Counted from the first letter of the stretch, positions 18,448 to 27,704 are shown. The stretch is 64,000 nt of DNA from Lysobacterales bacterium (GCA_017302135.1 JAFLDZ010000007.1:62001-126000); one strand, 5' to 3'. Made by a program: numbers and translations. Notes: a model not told the origin generated them from the sequence alone.

Positions 18448-21400
18448 TTACGCCGTCTGCGTCTCCAGCACGGTATCGCCTGCGGCGGCATCCGCGGTGT
18501 CATGCGAATGGTCGCGCGCGAGATACAGATAGAACGCCGGCAGCACGAACAGCGTGAACGCGGTGCCGATGGTCATGCCCGACGCGATGACCGTGCCCAT
18601 CGAGAAGCGCGCTGCCGCACCAGGACCGCTGGCCATCAGCAGCGGAATCATCGCGAACACCAGCGCCGCAGTGGTCATCAGCACCGGACGCAGACGAATC
18701 GCGGTGGCTTCTTCGATCGCTTCGCGCTTCGACAGGCCTTTCTCGATCTGCAGTTTGTTGGCGAACTCCACGATCAGGATGCCGTGTTTGGTGATCACGC
18801 CCACCAATGTCACCAGGCCGACCTGGGTGTAGATGTTGATGCTCATGCCGGGGAAGGCTTCGATGCCCTGGAATCCGAGAATGCCGCTGACGATCGCCAG
18901 CACATTCATGACCAGCAGCGCGCCGCAGATCGCCATCGGCACGGTGATCAGCATGATCAATGCATCGCGGAAGCTCTCGAACTGGGCCGACAGCACCAGG
19001 AAAATGATGATCAGCGCGAACAGCAGGGTGACCAGCATGGTCGTGCCCTCCTGTTTGAACTGCCGCGATTCGCCGGCGTAATCCACGCTGTAGCCCTGGG
19101 GCAAGACTTCCTTCGCCGCCTGTTCCAGCACTCCCAACGCCTCGCCCTTGGACACGCCAGGACGCGGCGCGAAGGTGATCGACACGGCGTTCAATTGCTG
19201 GAAGCGCTTCAGCACCTGAGGCTGCGCGGACTCCTTTAGAGTGACGACCGTCGAAAGCGGAATCAACTCGCCGCTGCGTGTGCGTGTGTAGTAATTGGTG
19301 AGCTGATCCGCGTTGATGCGGTCGCTGCGCTGCACCTGCGCGATCACCCGGTACGAGCGGTTCTGCATCGCGAAGCGGTTGGCGTAGCCGCCCGACAGCA
19401 TTGCCGACATGTCCGCCGACAGCGTGCGCATGTCGATGCCCAGGGCTGCAGCCTTGTCGCGATCGATCTGCACTTCGATCCGCGGCTTGTCGATCTTCAG
19501 ATCCTTGTCCAGGAAGATGAAGCGCTTGCTGGCGTAGGCTTTCGCGAGCACGGCATCGGCCAGCTCCTGCAACTGCTGCAGCGAGCCGATGCCGCCGATC
19601 ACGAATTCGCCGCCACCGTCGCCGCCTGCGCTGGGCAGCGCGGGCGGGATCAGCGCGAAGACGTTCAGACCGGTGACTTCGGCGATCTTCGGCTGCAGAT
19701 CCTGTTCCAGCACCTGTTTTGTCGAGCGTGTGCGCTCGCTCCATGGTTTGAGCACGAAGCCCGCGATCGCGCTGTTGCTGGCGCCACCGCCGCCGAAGCC
19801 GCCGTTGAACAGGAAATAGTTCTCGACCTCGGGAACACCCTTGGCGATCCTGGTGACTTCCTCGGTGTAACGCTCGACATAATCGAGCGTCGACGATGGA
19901 TCGGCGCTGCCGATCGAGAAGATGAAGCCCTGATCCTCGGCCGGTGCCGGTTCCTGCGGCGACTGCATGTAGAGGAAGACGCACGAAGCGAACACGATGG
20001 CGCCGAACACGCCGATCACGCCCTTGGTATCGAGCGCCCCGTGCAGCCGGCGCTGATAGCCGTGGCTGAGACGGTCGAAACGGACATCCAGCCAGTTTTC
20101 GAATCGGCTCTTGCCGCCTTCGTTGTGCGGCTTGAGCATCTTCGCGCTCATCATCGGCGACAGCGTCAGTGCGATCACGCCCGACAACAGCACCGAGCCC
20201 GCCAGCGTGAATGCGAATTCGGTGAACAGCACGCCGGTGAGCCCCCCCTGGAAACCGATCGGCAGATAGACCGCGACCAGCGTGGTGGTCATCGCCACCA
20301 CCGGCCAAGCCAGCTCGCGAGCACCGCGCAATGCGGCGTCGCGCGGCGACATGCCTTCTTCGATATGTCGGTGGATGTTCTCCAACACGATGATCGCGTC
20401 GTCGACCACGATGCCGATCGCCAGCACCATCGCCAACAGCGTAAGCAGATTGATGGTGAAGCCCATCACCAGCATCAGGAACAGGGTGCCGACCAGCGAC
20501 AGCGGCACCGTGACCGCCGGAATCAGCACGCTTCGGAACGAGCCCAGGAACAGATAGATCACCACGATCACGATGATCACCGCTTCGATGATCGTGCTGA
20601 TCACCTCGTCGATGGCATCCTGGATCGCCTCGGTGCTGTCGTAGGGAATGGTGCCGACCATGCCTTCGGGCAACTGCGGGATGATGTCCGCGTCCCAGAC
20701 TTTGCGCACCGCCTTGATCACGTCCAGCGAATTGGCGTCCGGCGAGACATAGATGCCCATGAACGTCGCGGCTTGACCGTTGATGCGCACGGACGTGCCG
20801 TAATTCTCCGAGCCCAGCACCACATCGGCCACATCGCCGAGGCGCACGATGGCGCCGTCCTGCTCGCGGATGACGAGTTCGCGGAATTCGTCGGGCGTGC
20901 GCAGGTCGGTGCGTGCGGTGAGATCCACCGACACCATCTGGCCCTTGGTCGACCCGAGCGCGGACAGTACGTTGTTGTTGCGCAGCGCGGCGTCGACATC
21001 GCTGGCGGTCACTTTCAACGCCGTCATGCGATCCGGCTTCAACCACACGCGCATCGCGAACGAGCCGGCGCCGAGAATCTCGGCGCGCTGCACCCCGGGC
21101 ACCGTGACCAGCTTCGGCTGGATCACCCGGGTCAGATAGTCGGTGATCTGATTGTTGTCCAGCCGTTCGCTCGCGAACGACACGTACATTGCAGCGATCT
21201 GTTGGCCCTGCTGCAGATCGATGACCGGGTCTTCGGATTCCTGCGGCAGCTGGCCACGCAGCTTGTTGATCTTGGCCGAGATCTGGGTCAACGCTTCGTT
21301 CGGATCCTGGTCGAGACGGATGTACGCCTGGATCGTGCTGACACCGGCAGCGCTGGACGACGTCAGATATTCGATGCCTTCGGCGCTGGCGATCTCGCGC

Positions 21401-21603
21401 TCCAGCGGCGTCGTGATGAAACCCTGGATGAGGTCCGCATCCGCGCCGAAATACGTGGTGCTGACGTTGATCACCGCGTTCTGCAGTTCCGGGTATTCGC
21501 GTACGTTCAACGCACTGAACGCGCGCAATCCGAACAACAGAATGAACAGACTGACGACGACCGCGAGTACGGGCTTGTTGATGAAGATATCTGTGAATTT
21601 CAT
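18448..21603 (-). CDS. RND multidrug efflux permease (inner membrane)
   Basis: 1051 aa, the expected length of an HAE1-type AcrB/MexB-like pump. There is one N-terminal TM (VLAVVVSLFILLFGLRAF), a large periplasmic loop, a TM block with the proton-relay Asp-Asp in GIVVDDAIIVLENIHRH, a second periplasmic loop and a C-terminal TM block ending in VLPAFYLYLAR. GGGAGAACGCG precedes ATG 21603. It lies 81 bp after the membrane-fusion gene in the order regulator-MFP-RND. No outer-membrane factor gene is adjacent, so a TolC-like partner is probably encoded elsewhere. Confidence 0.93.
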   Translation of the reverse strand: MKFTDIFINKPVLAVVVSLFILLFGLRAFSALNVREYPELQNAVINVSTTYFGADADLIQGFITTPLEREIASAEGIEYLTSSSAAGVSTIQAYIRLDQDPNEALTQISAKINKLRGQLPQESEDPVIDLQQGQQIAAMYVSFASERLDNNQITDYLTRVIQPKLVTVPGVQRAEILGAGSFAMRVWLKPDRMTALKVTASDVDAALRNNNVLSALGSTKGQMVSVDLTARTDLRTPDEFRELVIREQDGAIVRLGDVADVVLGSENYGTSVRINGQAATFMGIYVSPDANSLDVIKAVRKVWDADIIPQLPEGMVGTIPYDSTEAIQDAIDEVISTIIEAVIIVIVVIYLFLGSFRSVLIPAVTVPLSLVGTLFLMLVMGFTINLLTLLAMVLAIGIVVDDAIIVLENIHRHIEEGMSPRDAALRGARELAWPVVAMTTTLVAVYLPIGFQGGLTGVLFTEFAFTLAGSVLLSGVIALTLSPMMSAKMLKPHNEGGKSRFENWLDVRFDRLSHGYQRRLHGALDTKGVIGVFGAIVFASCVFLYMQSPQEPAPAEDQGFIFSIGSADPSSTLDYVERYTEEVTRIAKGVPEVENYFLFNGGFGGGGASNSAIAGFVLKPWSERTRSTKQVLEQDLQPKIAEVTGLNVFALIPPALPSAGGDGGGEFVIGGIGSLQQLQELADAVLAKAYASKRFIFLDKDLKIDKPRIEVQIDRDKAAALGIDMRTLSADMSAMLSGGYANRFAMQNRSYRVIAQVQRSDRINADQLTNYYTRTRSGELIPLSTVVTLKESAQPQVLKRFQQLNAVSITFAPRPGVSKGEALGVLEQAAKEVLPQGYSVDYAGESRQFKQEGTTMLVTLLFALIIIFLVLSAQFESFRDALIMLITVPMAICGALLVMNVLAIVSGILGFQGIEAFPGMSINIYTQVGLVTLVGVITKHGILIVEFANKLQIEKGLSKREAIEEATAIRLRPVLMTTAALVFAMIPLLMASGPGAAARFSMGTVIASGMTIGTAFTLFVLPAFYLYLARDHSHDTADAAAGDTVLETQTA

Positions 21604-21684
21604 CGCGTTCTCCCGTGCGTCGCGGGCGGCGCAGGGTGGGTTGAGGCAGTAGGCATGGGTATGGTTCCGGCGCGCGCTGTCGCG

Positions 21685-22905
21685 TCAGCTGTTGTCGGGC
21701 TTCGGCGCGGAATCGGCGGACGGCTGCACTTTGTTGTTGATGGTTACAACGGCGTCGTTGCGCAGTTTCAGAAGACCACTCGTGACGACCCGCTCGCCCG
21801 GCTTCAGACCCTCGATTACCGCGACCAGATCGCCGCGCGTGGCGCCGGTCTTGATGAAGCGCTGCTGCACCACCAGCTTGACGCCGGTCAGCGGTTTGCC
21901 CTGCATGTCTTTTTCGTCGGGCCCGTATTGCGTTTCGCGAATCACATACACCGCGTTGCCGTAGGGATTGAAGCTGACGGCGGTCTGCGGAATCACGATT
22001 ACCGATTGCTCGCCGCCCAGGTCGAAGCCGACCTTGGCGAACGTGCCCGGACGCAGTGCGTTGTCGCCGTTGACGAAGGTCGCCTGCACTTTGACGCTGC
22101 GGGTTTCCGCGTCGATGAGCGGCTCGATCGCGGTGATCCGGCCATCGAACGTGCGTCCGGGCAGCGAATCCACGGTCGCGCGGATCATCGTGCCTTCCAC
22201 GAGCTGATCCATGCGCTGTTGCGGCAATGTGAAGTCGAGGAAGATCGGACTGATCGACTGCAGATTGACGATGGGGCTGCCTGGTGCGATGAACTGGCCG
22301 AGATTCGCCTTGCGGATCCCGAGGGTACCGTCGAAAGGCGCACGAATGGTTTTCTGCGCGATCAACGCACGCTGCGCTTCGACCTGTGCGAGTGTGGACG
22401 CGGCATCCGCGGCGCGCTGTTCGACATCGGCCAGCGACACCAGCTTCTGCTGGCCGAGTTCGCGCCAGCGGTCGCGCTGGGAAACCGCGAGTTTCGCGGC
22501 AGCGTCCAGTGCGCGCAGCGTGGCTTCTTCGTTGGCGGTATTGAGTCGTACCAGCACCGTGCCGGCCTTCACCCGCTGGCCCGGCTCGAACAGGATTTCG
22601 CGGATCACGCCGCCGGCTTCGGTGGTGACATCGGCACCGTTGACCGCGACGAAGGTGCCGACGGCTTCAGCGCCTTCGCGCCAGCGCTCAGCCTTCGCGA
22701 CCGCGACGCTGACCGACGCGGGCGGCTGCGGCATGTTGTCGAAGAATTCGTTCATGCCTGTATTCATCACGGCTTTCACCGCGAATACACCGCCGAAGAT
22801 CACGGTTGCGCCGATCAGCATCCACACCATCCGTTTTTTCGAGGACGGTTTGCGCTGCGTTGCGCGGTGCTCGTCATGGCGGGTCGTATCGTGTTGGTCG
22901 GTCAT
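21685..22905 (-). CDS. RND efflux periplasmic adaptor (MFP/HlyD family)
   Basis: 406 aa from ATG 22905 (GAGG 8 nt upstream). An N-terminal anchor TM (WMLIGATVIFGGVFAVKAV) is followed by the biotinyl-lipoyl half-motifs (GVIREILFEPGQRVKAGTVLVRL and APFDGTLGIRKANLGQF) around a short coiled coil, then beta-barrel and membrane-proximal domains. Its start overlaps the stop of the TetR gene by 4 bp (ATGA), so translation is coupled. It bridges the permease to an outer-membrane channel. Confidence 0.92.
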   Translation of the reverse strand: MTDQHDTTRHDEHRATQRKPSSKKRMVWMLIGATVIFGGVFAVKAVMNTGMNEFFDNMPQPPASVSVAVAKAERWREGAEAVGTFVAVNGADVTTEAGGVIREILFEPGQRVKAGTVLVRLNTANEEATLRALDAAAKLAVSQRDRWRELGQQKLVSLADVEQRAADAASTLAQVEAQRALIAQKTIRAPFDGTLGIRKANLGQFIAPGSPIVNLQSISPIFLDFTLPQQRMDQLVEGTMIRATVDSLPGRTFDGRITAIEPLIDAETRSVKVQATFVNGDNALRPGTFAKVGFDLGGEQSVIVIPQTAVSFNPYGNAVYVIRETQYGPDEKDMQGKPLTGVKLVVQQRFIKTGATRGDLVAVIEGLKPGERVVTSGLLKLRNDAVVTINNKVQPSADSAPKPDNS

Positions 22906-23690
22906 GGGGAAACCTCGGAACGAAGTGCGGTCGCGGCGGTGAGTGTGGTGGCGGTGCGGTGTGTCTGCGGGCACTCGCTGTCGAAAATTGCCTGGCAGAG
23001 GCGTGCATTGAGCGCGTCCAGCGCGATGTCGTCGGCCGGGTCGAACAAGGGTTGCCAACCGTAGCCGTTGAGCAGGAAGTGCAGATGTTTCATCAGCAAC
23101 CGGTACGGGTCGCCCAACGCGTACGCTTCGAGCAGTCCCTCGGCATGGGTGAGGGTATGCATCCCCAGGGAAAGCGTCCAAGGCCCGATCGTCACCGCTT
23201 GGGGCGACAGACCGATGTCGGCGCGCAGATCGCCCGCAGCGATCGCGTCCTCGACGATGCCGTCGATCAGCGCGCCCAAGGGGGCGTTGGCTTCCAGAGA
23301 GCGCTGCCGGGTCAGCGCGGAGGCGGCACCCCAGACAACGTCGGTCCAGACGAACTGCGCGAGGCGGAAGTGCTCGGGCTGTGCGCGGATGACCATCAGG
23401 TCGGCCAATGCGATCGCCAGCATGCGTTCGCGGCTGGGGCCGCGCCAATGTGCGGCACGTTCAAAAAGGTGCACGCGGCTCAGACAGTTGCGGGTGGCGA
23501 GCGTCACCAGCAGGTCTTCCTTGCTGGCGAAATGCTGGTACAGCGTGCCGATGGCGTAGTCGCATTCCTCGGCGATGCGAGCCATCTGCAGCGACAGCAG
23601 GCCGTCGCGCTGGATCAGCTCCTGTGCCTTGTCGAGGAAGCGCTGTTCGCGCTCGCCGCGTTCGCGCAGGCGGCGGTCCTTGGTGCTCAT
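22902..23690 (-). CDS. TetR-family repressor of the RND pump
   Basis: 262 aa. The N-terminal TetR HTH is clear: LDKAQELIQRDGLLSLQMARIAEECDYAIGTLYQHFASKEDLL, given here as separate parts (LDKAQELI; MARIAEECDYAIGTLYQHF). The C-terminal ligand domain is divergent. ATG 23690 is preferred over a TTG at 23732, which lies inside the operator. A perfect 23-bp palindrome begins 29 bp upstream, so autorepression of the three-gene operon is expected. Confidence 0.88.
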   Translation of the reverse strand: MSTKDRRLRERGEREQRFLDKAQELIQRDGLLSLQMARIAEECDYAIGTLYQHFASKEDLLVTLATRNCLSRVHLFERAAHWRGPSRERMLAIALADLMVIRAQPEHFRLAQFVWTDVVWGAASALTRQRSLEANAPLGALIDGIVEDAIAAGDLRADIGLSPQAVTIGPWTLSLGMHTLTHAEGLLEAYALGDPYRLLMKHLHFLLNGYGWQPLFDPADDIALDALNARLCQAIFDSECPQTHRTATTLTAATALRSEVSP

Positions 23691-23718
23691 GGCGGGAGCC
23701 AAAGTGTGTCGGGAAGCG

Positions 23719-23741
23719 TATTTTGAATTCAATTCAAAATA
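23719..23741. promoter_or_regulatory. Perfect 23-bp palindrome, TetR operator
   Basis: Two 11-bp arms (23719-23729 and 23731-23741) around a single central base, AT-rich in a GC-rich genome, with half-site TATTTTGAATT. It sits just upstream of the TetR gene. Confidence 0.8.
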
Positions 23742-23820
23742 TGATCAATAGTTGTTCTTGATTGACAGTGTGCTGTTCATCGAAACAATCGGCCTTCCGG
23801 GCTCCTTGGCTTCAGGCAAC

Positions 23821-23851
23821 AAAAAACCCGGCAGCTTGCGCTACCGGGTTT
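23821..23851 (-). terminator. Rho-independent terminator of the phasin gene
   Basis: On the minus strand, a stem AACCCGG...CCGGGTT with an inner 3-bp extension, followed by a run of six T. It lies ~45 nt after the phasin stop. Confidence 0.85.
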
Positions 23852-23895
23852 CTGAGAACGGATGCAGTGCGCGATGGCGCGGACTGCAGTTCCGA

Positions 23896-24297
23896 TCAGC
23901 GCGTGGCCTTGCGACCGGCGGCCTTGGTCACGTTTTCGACGTCGGCCTGTACAGTGGCGGCGACGGTTTCGAACTGGCCCTTGGCGATCTGCGCGATGGC
24001 TTCGTTCGTCTTTACGGTGCGGCCGAAGACTTCCTGGCCAGCGCCGATGCTGCGCTCGACGTTTTCGCGGGCAACCTGCACGCCCTTCGGCCAGACGGCC
24101 TTGAGGGCATCGAAGTCGCGCGCTTCAGCGAGCTGGCCCCAGAAAGCGAACGTGGCGTTCATGTTCTCTTCGATGGTGGCGAGCTGCAGGCCGAACACGG
24201 CCTCGGTATTTTCGAGGGCAAGACGACCGACCTGGGCCGAGGTATCGGCGAACTGGCGGGTCGATTTGGTGAACTGGTCGTTGAACTGCTGGTACAT
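23896..24297 (-). CDS. Phasin (PHB granule-associated protein)
   Basis: 133 aa from ATG 24297, which has AGGAG 6 nt upstream. It is a short amphipathic all-helical protein typical of phasin_2: MYQQFNDQFTKSTRQFADTS, LALENTEAVFGLQLATIEEN, then an alanine-rich helix and a basic tail GRKATR. It coats polyhydroxybutyrate granules. Longer in-frame readings upstream include the regulatory palindromes and are rejected. Confidence 0.85.
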   Translation of the reverse strand: MYQQFNDQFTKSTRQFADTSAQVGRLALENTEAVFGLQLATIEENMNATFAFWGQLAEARDFDALKAVWPKGVQVARENVERSIGAGQEVFGRTVKTNEAIAQIAKGQFETVAATVQADVENVTKAAGRKATR

Positions 24298-24338
24298 GGC
24301 GGGCTCCTGAGGCTGGGGATGCCGGCAGGGAATGCCGG

Positions 24339-24382
24339 TGTTGTGCGGTGCAACATAACGCTGATTTTGTTGCACTGCAACA
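24339..24382. promoter_or_regulatory. PhaR-like palindromes upstream of the phasin gene
   Basis: A perfect palindrome TGTTGCACTGCAACA (24368-24382) and a looser copy TGTTGTGCGGTGCAACA (24339-24355), 42-85 nt before the phasin start. TGC/GCA-type palindromes are the kind bound by PhaR repressors of phasin genes (family knowledge). The assignment is inferred. Confidence 0.5.
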
Positions 24383-24469
24383 TGATCCGACGAACGGCAT
24401 CCCGCCCGTTCATATTCTTGAGGAATCAGCAGCTTGCAGAGATTGGTGTAAGCGTGGTTTGCTGCGGGA

Positions 24470-24823
24470 TCAACCGCGGTAGCGGCAGCCTGATGTGCAT
24501 GTTTCGTGGACAACGACTTCGCTCAGCAGCGGCAAGGCTGGTTTCAGCTGCCGCCATATCCACAGCGCCAATTGTTCGCTGGTCGGATTTTCGAGACCTT
24601 CGATCTCGTTGAGGTAATGGTGATCGAGGCGGTCGTACAAGGGCTTGAACGCGGTCTTGATGTCGGAAAAATCCATCACCCAGCCGCTTTGCGCATCGAT
24701 CTCGCCGCTGACATGGAGCTCGATGCGGAAAGAATGCCCATGCAGACGCGCGCACTTGTGGCCAGGCGGGACGTTCGGCAGCCGGTGCGCGGCTTCAAGG
24801 GTGAAGACTTTGAAAATGTCCAT
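24470..24823 (-). CDS. queD: 6-carboxytetrahydropterin synthase
   Basis: 117 aa. Zinc ligands are His in LEAAHRLP and the pair in RLHGHSFR; the catalytic Cys is in [10 protein letters not shown]; the Glu in [15 protein letters not shown] closes the substrate pocket. It converts dihydroneopterin triphosphate to 6-carboxytetrahydropterin for queuosine/7-deazaguanine synthesis. The upstream gap 24824-24950 should hold its promoter. Confidence 0.93.
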   Translation of the reverse strand: MDIFKVFTLEAAHRLPNVPPGHKCARLHGHSFRIELHVSGEIDAQSGWVMDFSDIKTAFKPLYDRLDHHYLNEIEGLENPTSEQLALWIWRQLKPALPLLSEVVVHETCTSGCRYRG

Positions 24824-25289
24824 GGGCTGGCTCTGCGGATCGCGGGGCCGCGCTGAGCGCTGCTTGTGGGCCTGGACAGTGATATGGGTTCAATCAAATA
24901 GCCCACGTAAGCAGCTGAATTGCGCGGTTTTTTTGTTTCGTCACTTTGGGTGTTGCCCCCAGAGTTGCCCCCAGACCATGCCCGCTTGACCTGTGAAACT
25001 CTAGGCTATGGGGCGGGTTCGATCAAGTCCGGCCCATAAATTCGGGCGATATGTACCGGTGGGGGCTTATGAGGTGAGGGCGTGCATTCTCATCCAAGCG
25101 GTCTTGGCTCTGAGCTTTCCGGACTGACATCAAATTTGCTGTTATCGGCGCTAGCTGCAATAGTCTGGCCGTGGACGTGCGGTAAGTGTGCCGGCCGTCA
25201 CGAGGTTTGGTCGGCAGCGTCGCAGCTCATGTGATGCGGTGTGGTCCAATGATTTTGACATCTAATTTCGGCCGCGACAGGAAGTTAAA
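24824..25289. other. Intergenic: queD leader, island left end, cargo promoter region
   Basis: 466 bp without a convincing gene. 24824-24950 is chromosomal leader of queD. The island's left repeat is at 24951-24973. From ~25000 the sequence serves as leader of the ImmA/IrrE gene; AGGAAGT stands 5 nt before its ATG. No promoter was assigned. Confidence 0.6.
24951..24973 (+). repeat. Island left-end direct repeat
   Basis: TGTTGCCCCCA, 3 nt, then TTGCCCCCA; matches 31076-31098 with two differences (third-block GAG versus TAT). Internally it is a doublet of TTGCCCCCA, like arm-type integrase sites. Confidence 0.75.
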
Positions 25290-26411
25290 ATGGAGCCCGT
25301 GACACTCTCCCGGGAAGTCTTGGACTGGGCTGCTCACAAGGCAGGCCTTACGCTGCAATCCTTTGCTGAGTCCGTCGCTAAGCGCGAATCTGATGTCAAT
25401 AGAATATCGAACGGAAAACTAACCTCGTCTCAAGCCGCAAAATTGGCTAAGAAAGCAAGAATCCCGTTCGGCTATCTGTTCCTTGATGAGCCCCCCGAAA
25501 TTACGAGACCCGTTATTCCGGACTTGCGCCAAGTGCAGGAGGCTGTTCCGCTGAGCGAAGATTTTCACGAGGTCTTGCAAGACGTTGTGGCGAAGCAACA
25601 GTGGTACATTGAGTACCTCAAAGACTCGGGTGATGCTGCGCTTCCTTTTGTTGGGAAGTTCAGCGCCGTAGCAACAAGAAAGCCCGCATCTGTAGTCGAA
25701 GACATGCGAAAGGTGTTGCAGCTAACCGACAAAGACCGCAGCAGCAGTCAGGATTCTTCTGCATATTTTTCTCGTCTTGCCTTGAAAGCAGAAAGAGTCG
25801 GCGTGCTTGTAATTAAGACCAGCTTTGTGAAGGCAGCGACAAAGCGTTCCCTTTCTGAAAAGGAGTTCAGAGGTTTTGCGCTTGCTCATCCAGTTGCGCC
25901 TATTGTGTTTGTAAACGGCAAGGATGCGGAGGTCGCAGCTGTCTTTACGCTCATGCACGAATTGGCCCACATATGGCTTGGCGTAAGTGGTGTTTCTGAC
26001 ATCGCTTTAAAAACGAGCAATGCGATTGAACGAATTTGCAACGCGGTTGCTGCCGAGCTTTTGGTTCCCGCCGATGATTTTAAGGATAAATGGGGTGGCC
26101 CCCAAGACTTATATCGGTTGGCTGCTTATTACAGGGTTAGCAGGACAGTAATTGCACGCCGCGCATTGGATTATGGGTTTGTAGATCAGGCGTTTTATGA
26201 TCAGGTTGCGAGAGAGACGCGCCCGATTAAGAAGACCGGCCCTCCTTCGCCGCTAGTAACGATCCCGGTAAGAAACAGTAAGAGATTTACAAGAACAGTC
26301 GTATCCGAGGCGATGAGTGGAAATATCTTGCTGAGGGATGCTGCAGGTTTACTTAATGTCAGGCCAGATACAGTGATGTTGCTAGCGAGGGGGAAAGTTA
26401 AAGGTGGATAA
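25290..26411 (+). CDS. HTH-ImmA/IrrE metallo-endopeptidase (antitoxin-like)
   Basis: 373 aa. The N-terminal part is an XRE-like DNA-binding region (SFAESVAKRESDVNRISNGK, LTSSQAAKLAKKARIPFGYL). The C-terminal M78 peptidase has zinc motif HELAH at residues 223-227 and downstream acid/asparagine-rich helices (ERICNAVAAELLVPADDF). A C-terminal extension of ~80 residues follows. ATG 25290 has AGGAAGT upstream. Its stop overlaps the next gene by 8 bp, so the two are coupled. The sequence is much more AT-rich than the chromosome, indicating transfer. Proteins of this type commonly pair with DUF4411 in islands. Regulatory antitoxin versus protease effector is undecided. Confidence 0.85.
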   Translation: MEPVTLSREVLDWAAHKAGLTLQSFAESVAKRESDVNRISNGKLTSSQAAKLAKKARIPFGYLFLDEPPEITRPVIPDLRQVQEAVPLSEDFHEVLQDVVAKQQWYIEYLKDSGDAALPFVGKFSAVATRKPASVVEDMRKVLQLTDKDRSSSQDSSAYFSRLALKAERVGVLVIKTSFVKAATKRSLSEKEFRGFALAHPVAPIVFVNGKDAEVAAVFTLMHELAHIWLGVSGVSDIALKTSNAIERICNAVAAELLVPADDFKDKWGGPQDLYRLAAYYRVSRTVIARRALDYGFVDQAFYDQVARETRPIKKTGPPSPLVTIPVRNSKRFTRTVVSEAMSGNILLRDAAGLLNVRPDTVMLLARGKVKGG

Positions 26412-26928
26412 AAAATTCATAGTTGATGCAAACGTATTTATTCAAGGAAAGAATTTCCACTATGACTTCGCTTTTTGCGTTGGATTCTGGGATTGGATTG
26501 AGGCTGGCTATAACGCGGGGGTTATATATAGCGTCAAGAAAGTTCGAGAAGAGCTCTTGGCGGGCAATAAGGGCGATCTTGGAAGGGCGTGGGCAATGAA
26601 TATGCCGGCCGGATTTTTCTTGGATGACACGGGTGATGTGGCAGTCATGAAAGAGTATGGAAGCATCATGACTTGGGCGAATAAAGACACGCACTACAAT
26701 GATTCCGCAAAAGTGAAGTTTGCCGACATTAAGCGGGCTGACGCTTTTCTCCTTGCATATGCCAAGGCATATGGCCATGAGATTGTTACTCAAGAAAAAG
26801 CCAATCCTGAAAAGAAAAGCAACATTCCGATTCCAGATGCGGCTAACAAGATTGGCAAAATAAATACTCTAACGATTTATGAGCTTCTCACGAAGCATGC
26901 TAAGCCGACGTTTTTATTCAAGCCATGA
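26404..26928 (+). CDS. DUF4411 PIN-like protein (toxin-like)
   Basis: 174 aa from GTG 26404, with GAGGGGGA upstream. It opens with the PIN-type strand and first acidic residue (KFIVDANVFIQ), has a conserved Glu in VKKVREELL, and later Asp residues (DIKRADAFLLAYAKAYG, then IVTQEK). This spacing fits a PIN-fold nuclease. The gene is translationally coupled to the upstream ImmA/IrrE gene. Together they look like a toxin-antitoxin or defence module carried as island cargo. Its 3' end overlaps the convergent HGG gene by 52 bp. Confidence 0.8.
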   Translation: MDKKFIVDANVFIQGKNFHYDFAFCVGFWDWIEAGYNAGVIYSVKKVREELLAGNKGDLGRAWAMNMPAGFFLDDTGDVAVMKEYGSIMTWANKDTHYNDSAKVKFADIKRADAFLLAYAKAYGHEIVTQEKANPEKKSNIPIPDAANKIGKINTLTIYELLTKHAKPTFLFKP

Positions 26929-27704
26929 AGTCCTTGCTCGCATTCTTCTGAGAGTGCTTCCTGTGCCGCCGGAGGTTCATTGGTAGTTGTTGCGTCTCTT
27001 TCGCCGGCGTATTCCGATGGAATAGATATCGCGGTATCCCGGCTGGAATACTGCCGCAGGTTCGCCATCGACCGCGAGCGCCCCTCATCGGTTCTAGGGC
27101 CTGTAGAAGCCCCGCCGTGCCACTTGCAGCGCCGCTTCCCGGGAACGCTCAGGCCTTGGCAGGGTTCGCCGTCACGGCGTCGCCTAGCGCCGCAGATCAC
27201 GCGCGCCTGATTCGCTCCAACGGGCAGCCTGCCGAAGTTGCTCGCGTGCGCGCCTGCGCGTTCGGCATGACATAACCCGGACTCATTCGCGCGCGCAAAG
27301 GCGTCGATAAATTCCGGTGCGGCCGGACTCGCTCCCACGCGGACGGGCGCGTAATTGGCCGAATCGTCCGAACCCTCACGCGCGCGCGTACTGTTCCGAG
27401 TAGCCGGAGTTATACGCGCCCGCGTGTACTTGTCACATAACCCCGGGAGGTTCGCCGGAGTCTTGGACTTTGATAGATCGTTGTAGTTTATTCCGGTGAG
27501 TTTTGCCCACTCCCCCACAATCGCATCGATCACGGCGCTATTGGTCGCCGACACGGTGCCGGGTCGTGATCGCGCCCGCATGGCCTCTATCGCGTCCCTA
27601 GCAGCCTTGCCGGGCATGTAATCGATGCGCGTCATCCTTGCCCGTCGCTCCCGCTGTAGCTTGGCGAGGTGTTCACGATCTTTGGACAGATAGCCGTCAG
27701 TCAT
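26877..27704 (-). CDS. HGG-motif zinc protein of islands
   Basis: 275 aa. A putative zinc cluster near the middle reads ICGARRRRDGEPCQG...GKRRCKWHGG and continues STGPRTDEGRSRS; this HGGxSTGPRTxEG motif recurs in phage and island proteins of unknown role. The N-terminal ~80 residues (KLQRERRARMTRIDY, KAARDAIEAMRAR) look DNA-associated and helical. The C terminus is acidic. ATG 27704. Its 3' end runs into DUF4411. The function is unknown. Confidence 0.65.
   Translation of the reverse strand: MTDGYLSKDREHLAKLQRERRARMTRIDYMPGKAARDAIEAMRARSRPGTVSATNSAVIDAIVGEWAKLTGINYNDLSKSKTPANLPGLCDKYTRARITPATRNSTRAREGSDDSANYAPVRVGASPAAPEFIDAFARANESGLCHAERAGAHASNFGRLPVGANQARVICGARRRRDGEPCQGLSVPGKRRCKWHGGASTGPRTDEGRSRSMANLRQYSSRDTAISIPSEYAGERDATTTNEPPAAQEALSEECEQGLHGLNKNVGLACFVRSS

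Noticed and set aside
25003..25025. GGCTATGGGGCGGGTTCGATC resembling the tRNA-Met 3' end as attL
   Set aside because: Only the first nine bases match in register and it lies inside, not outside, the left repeat.
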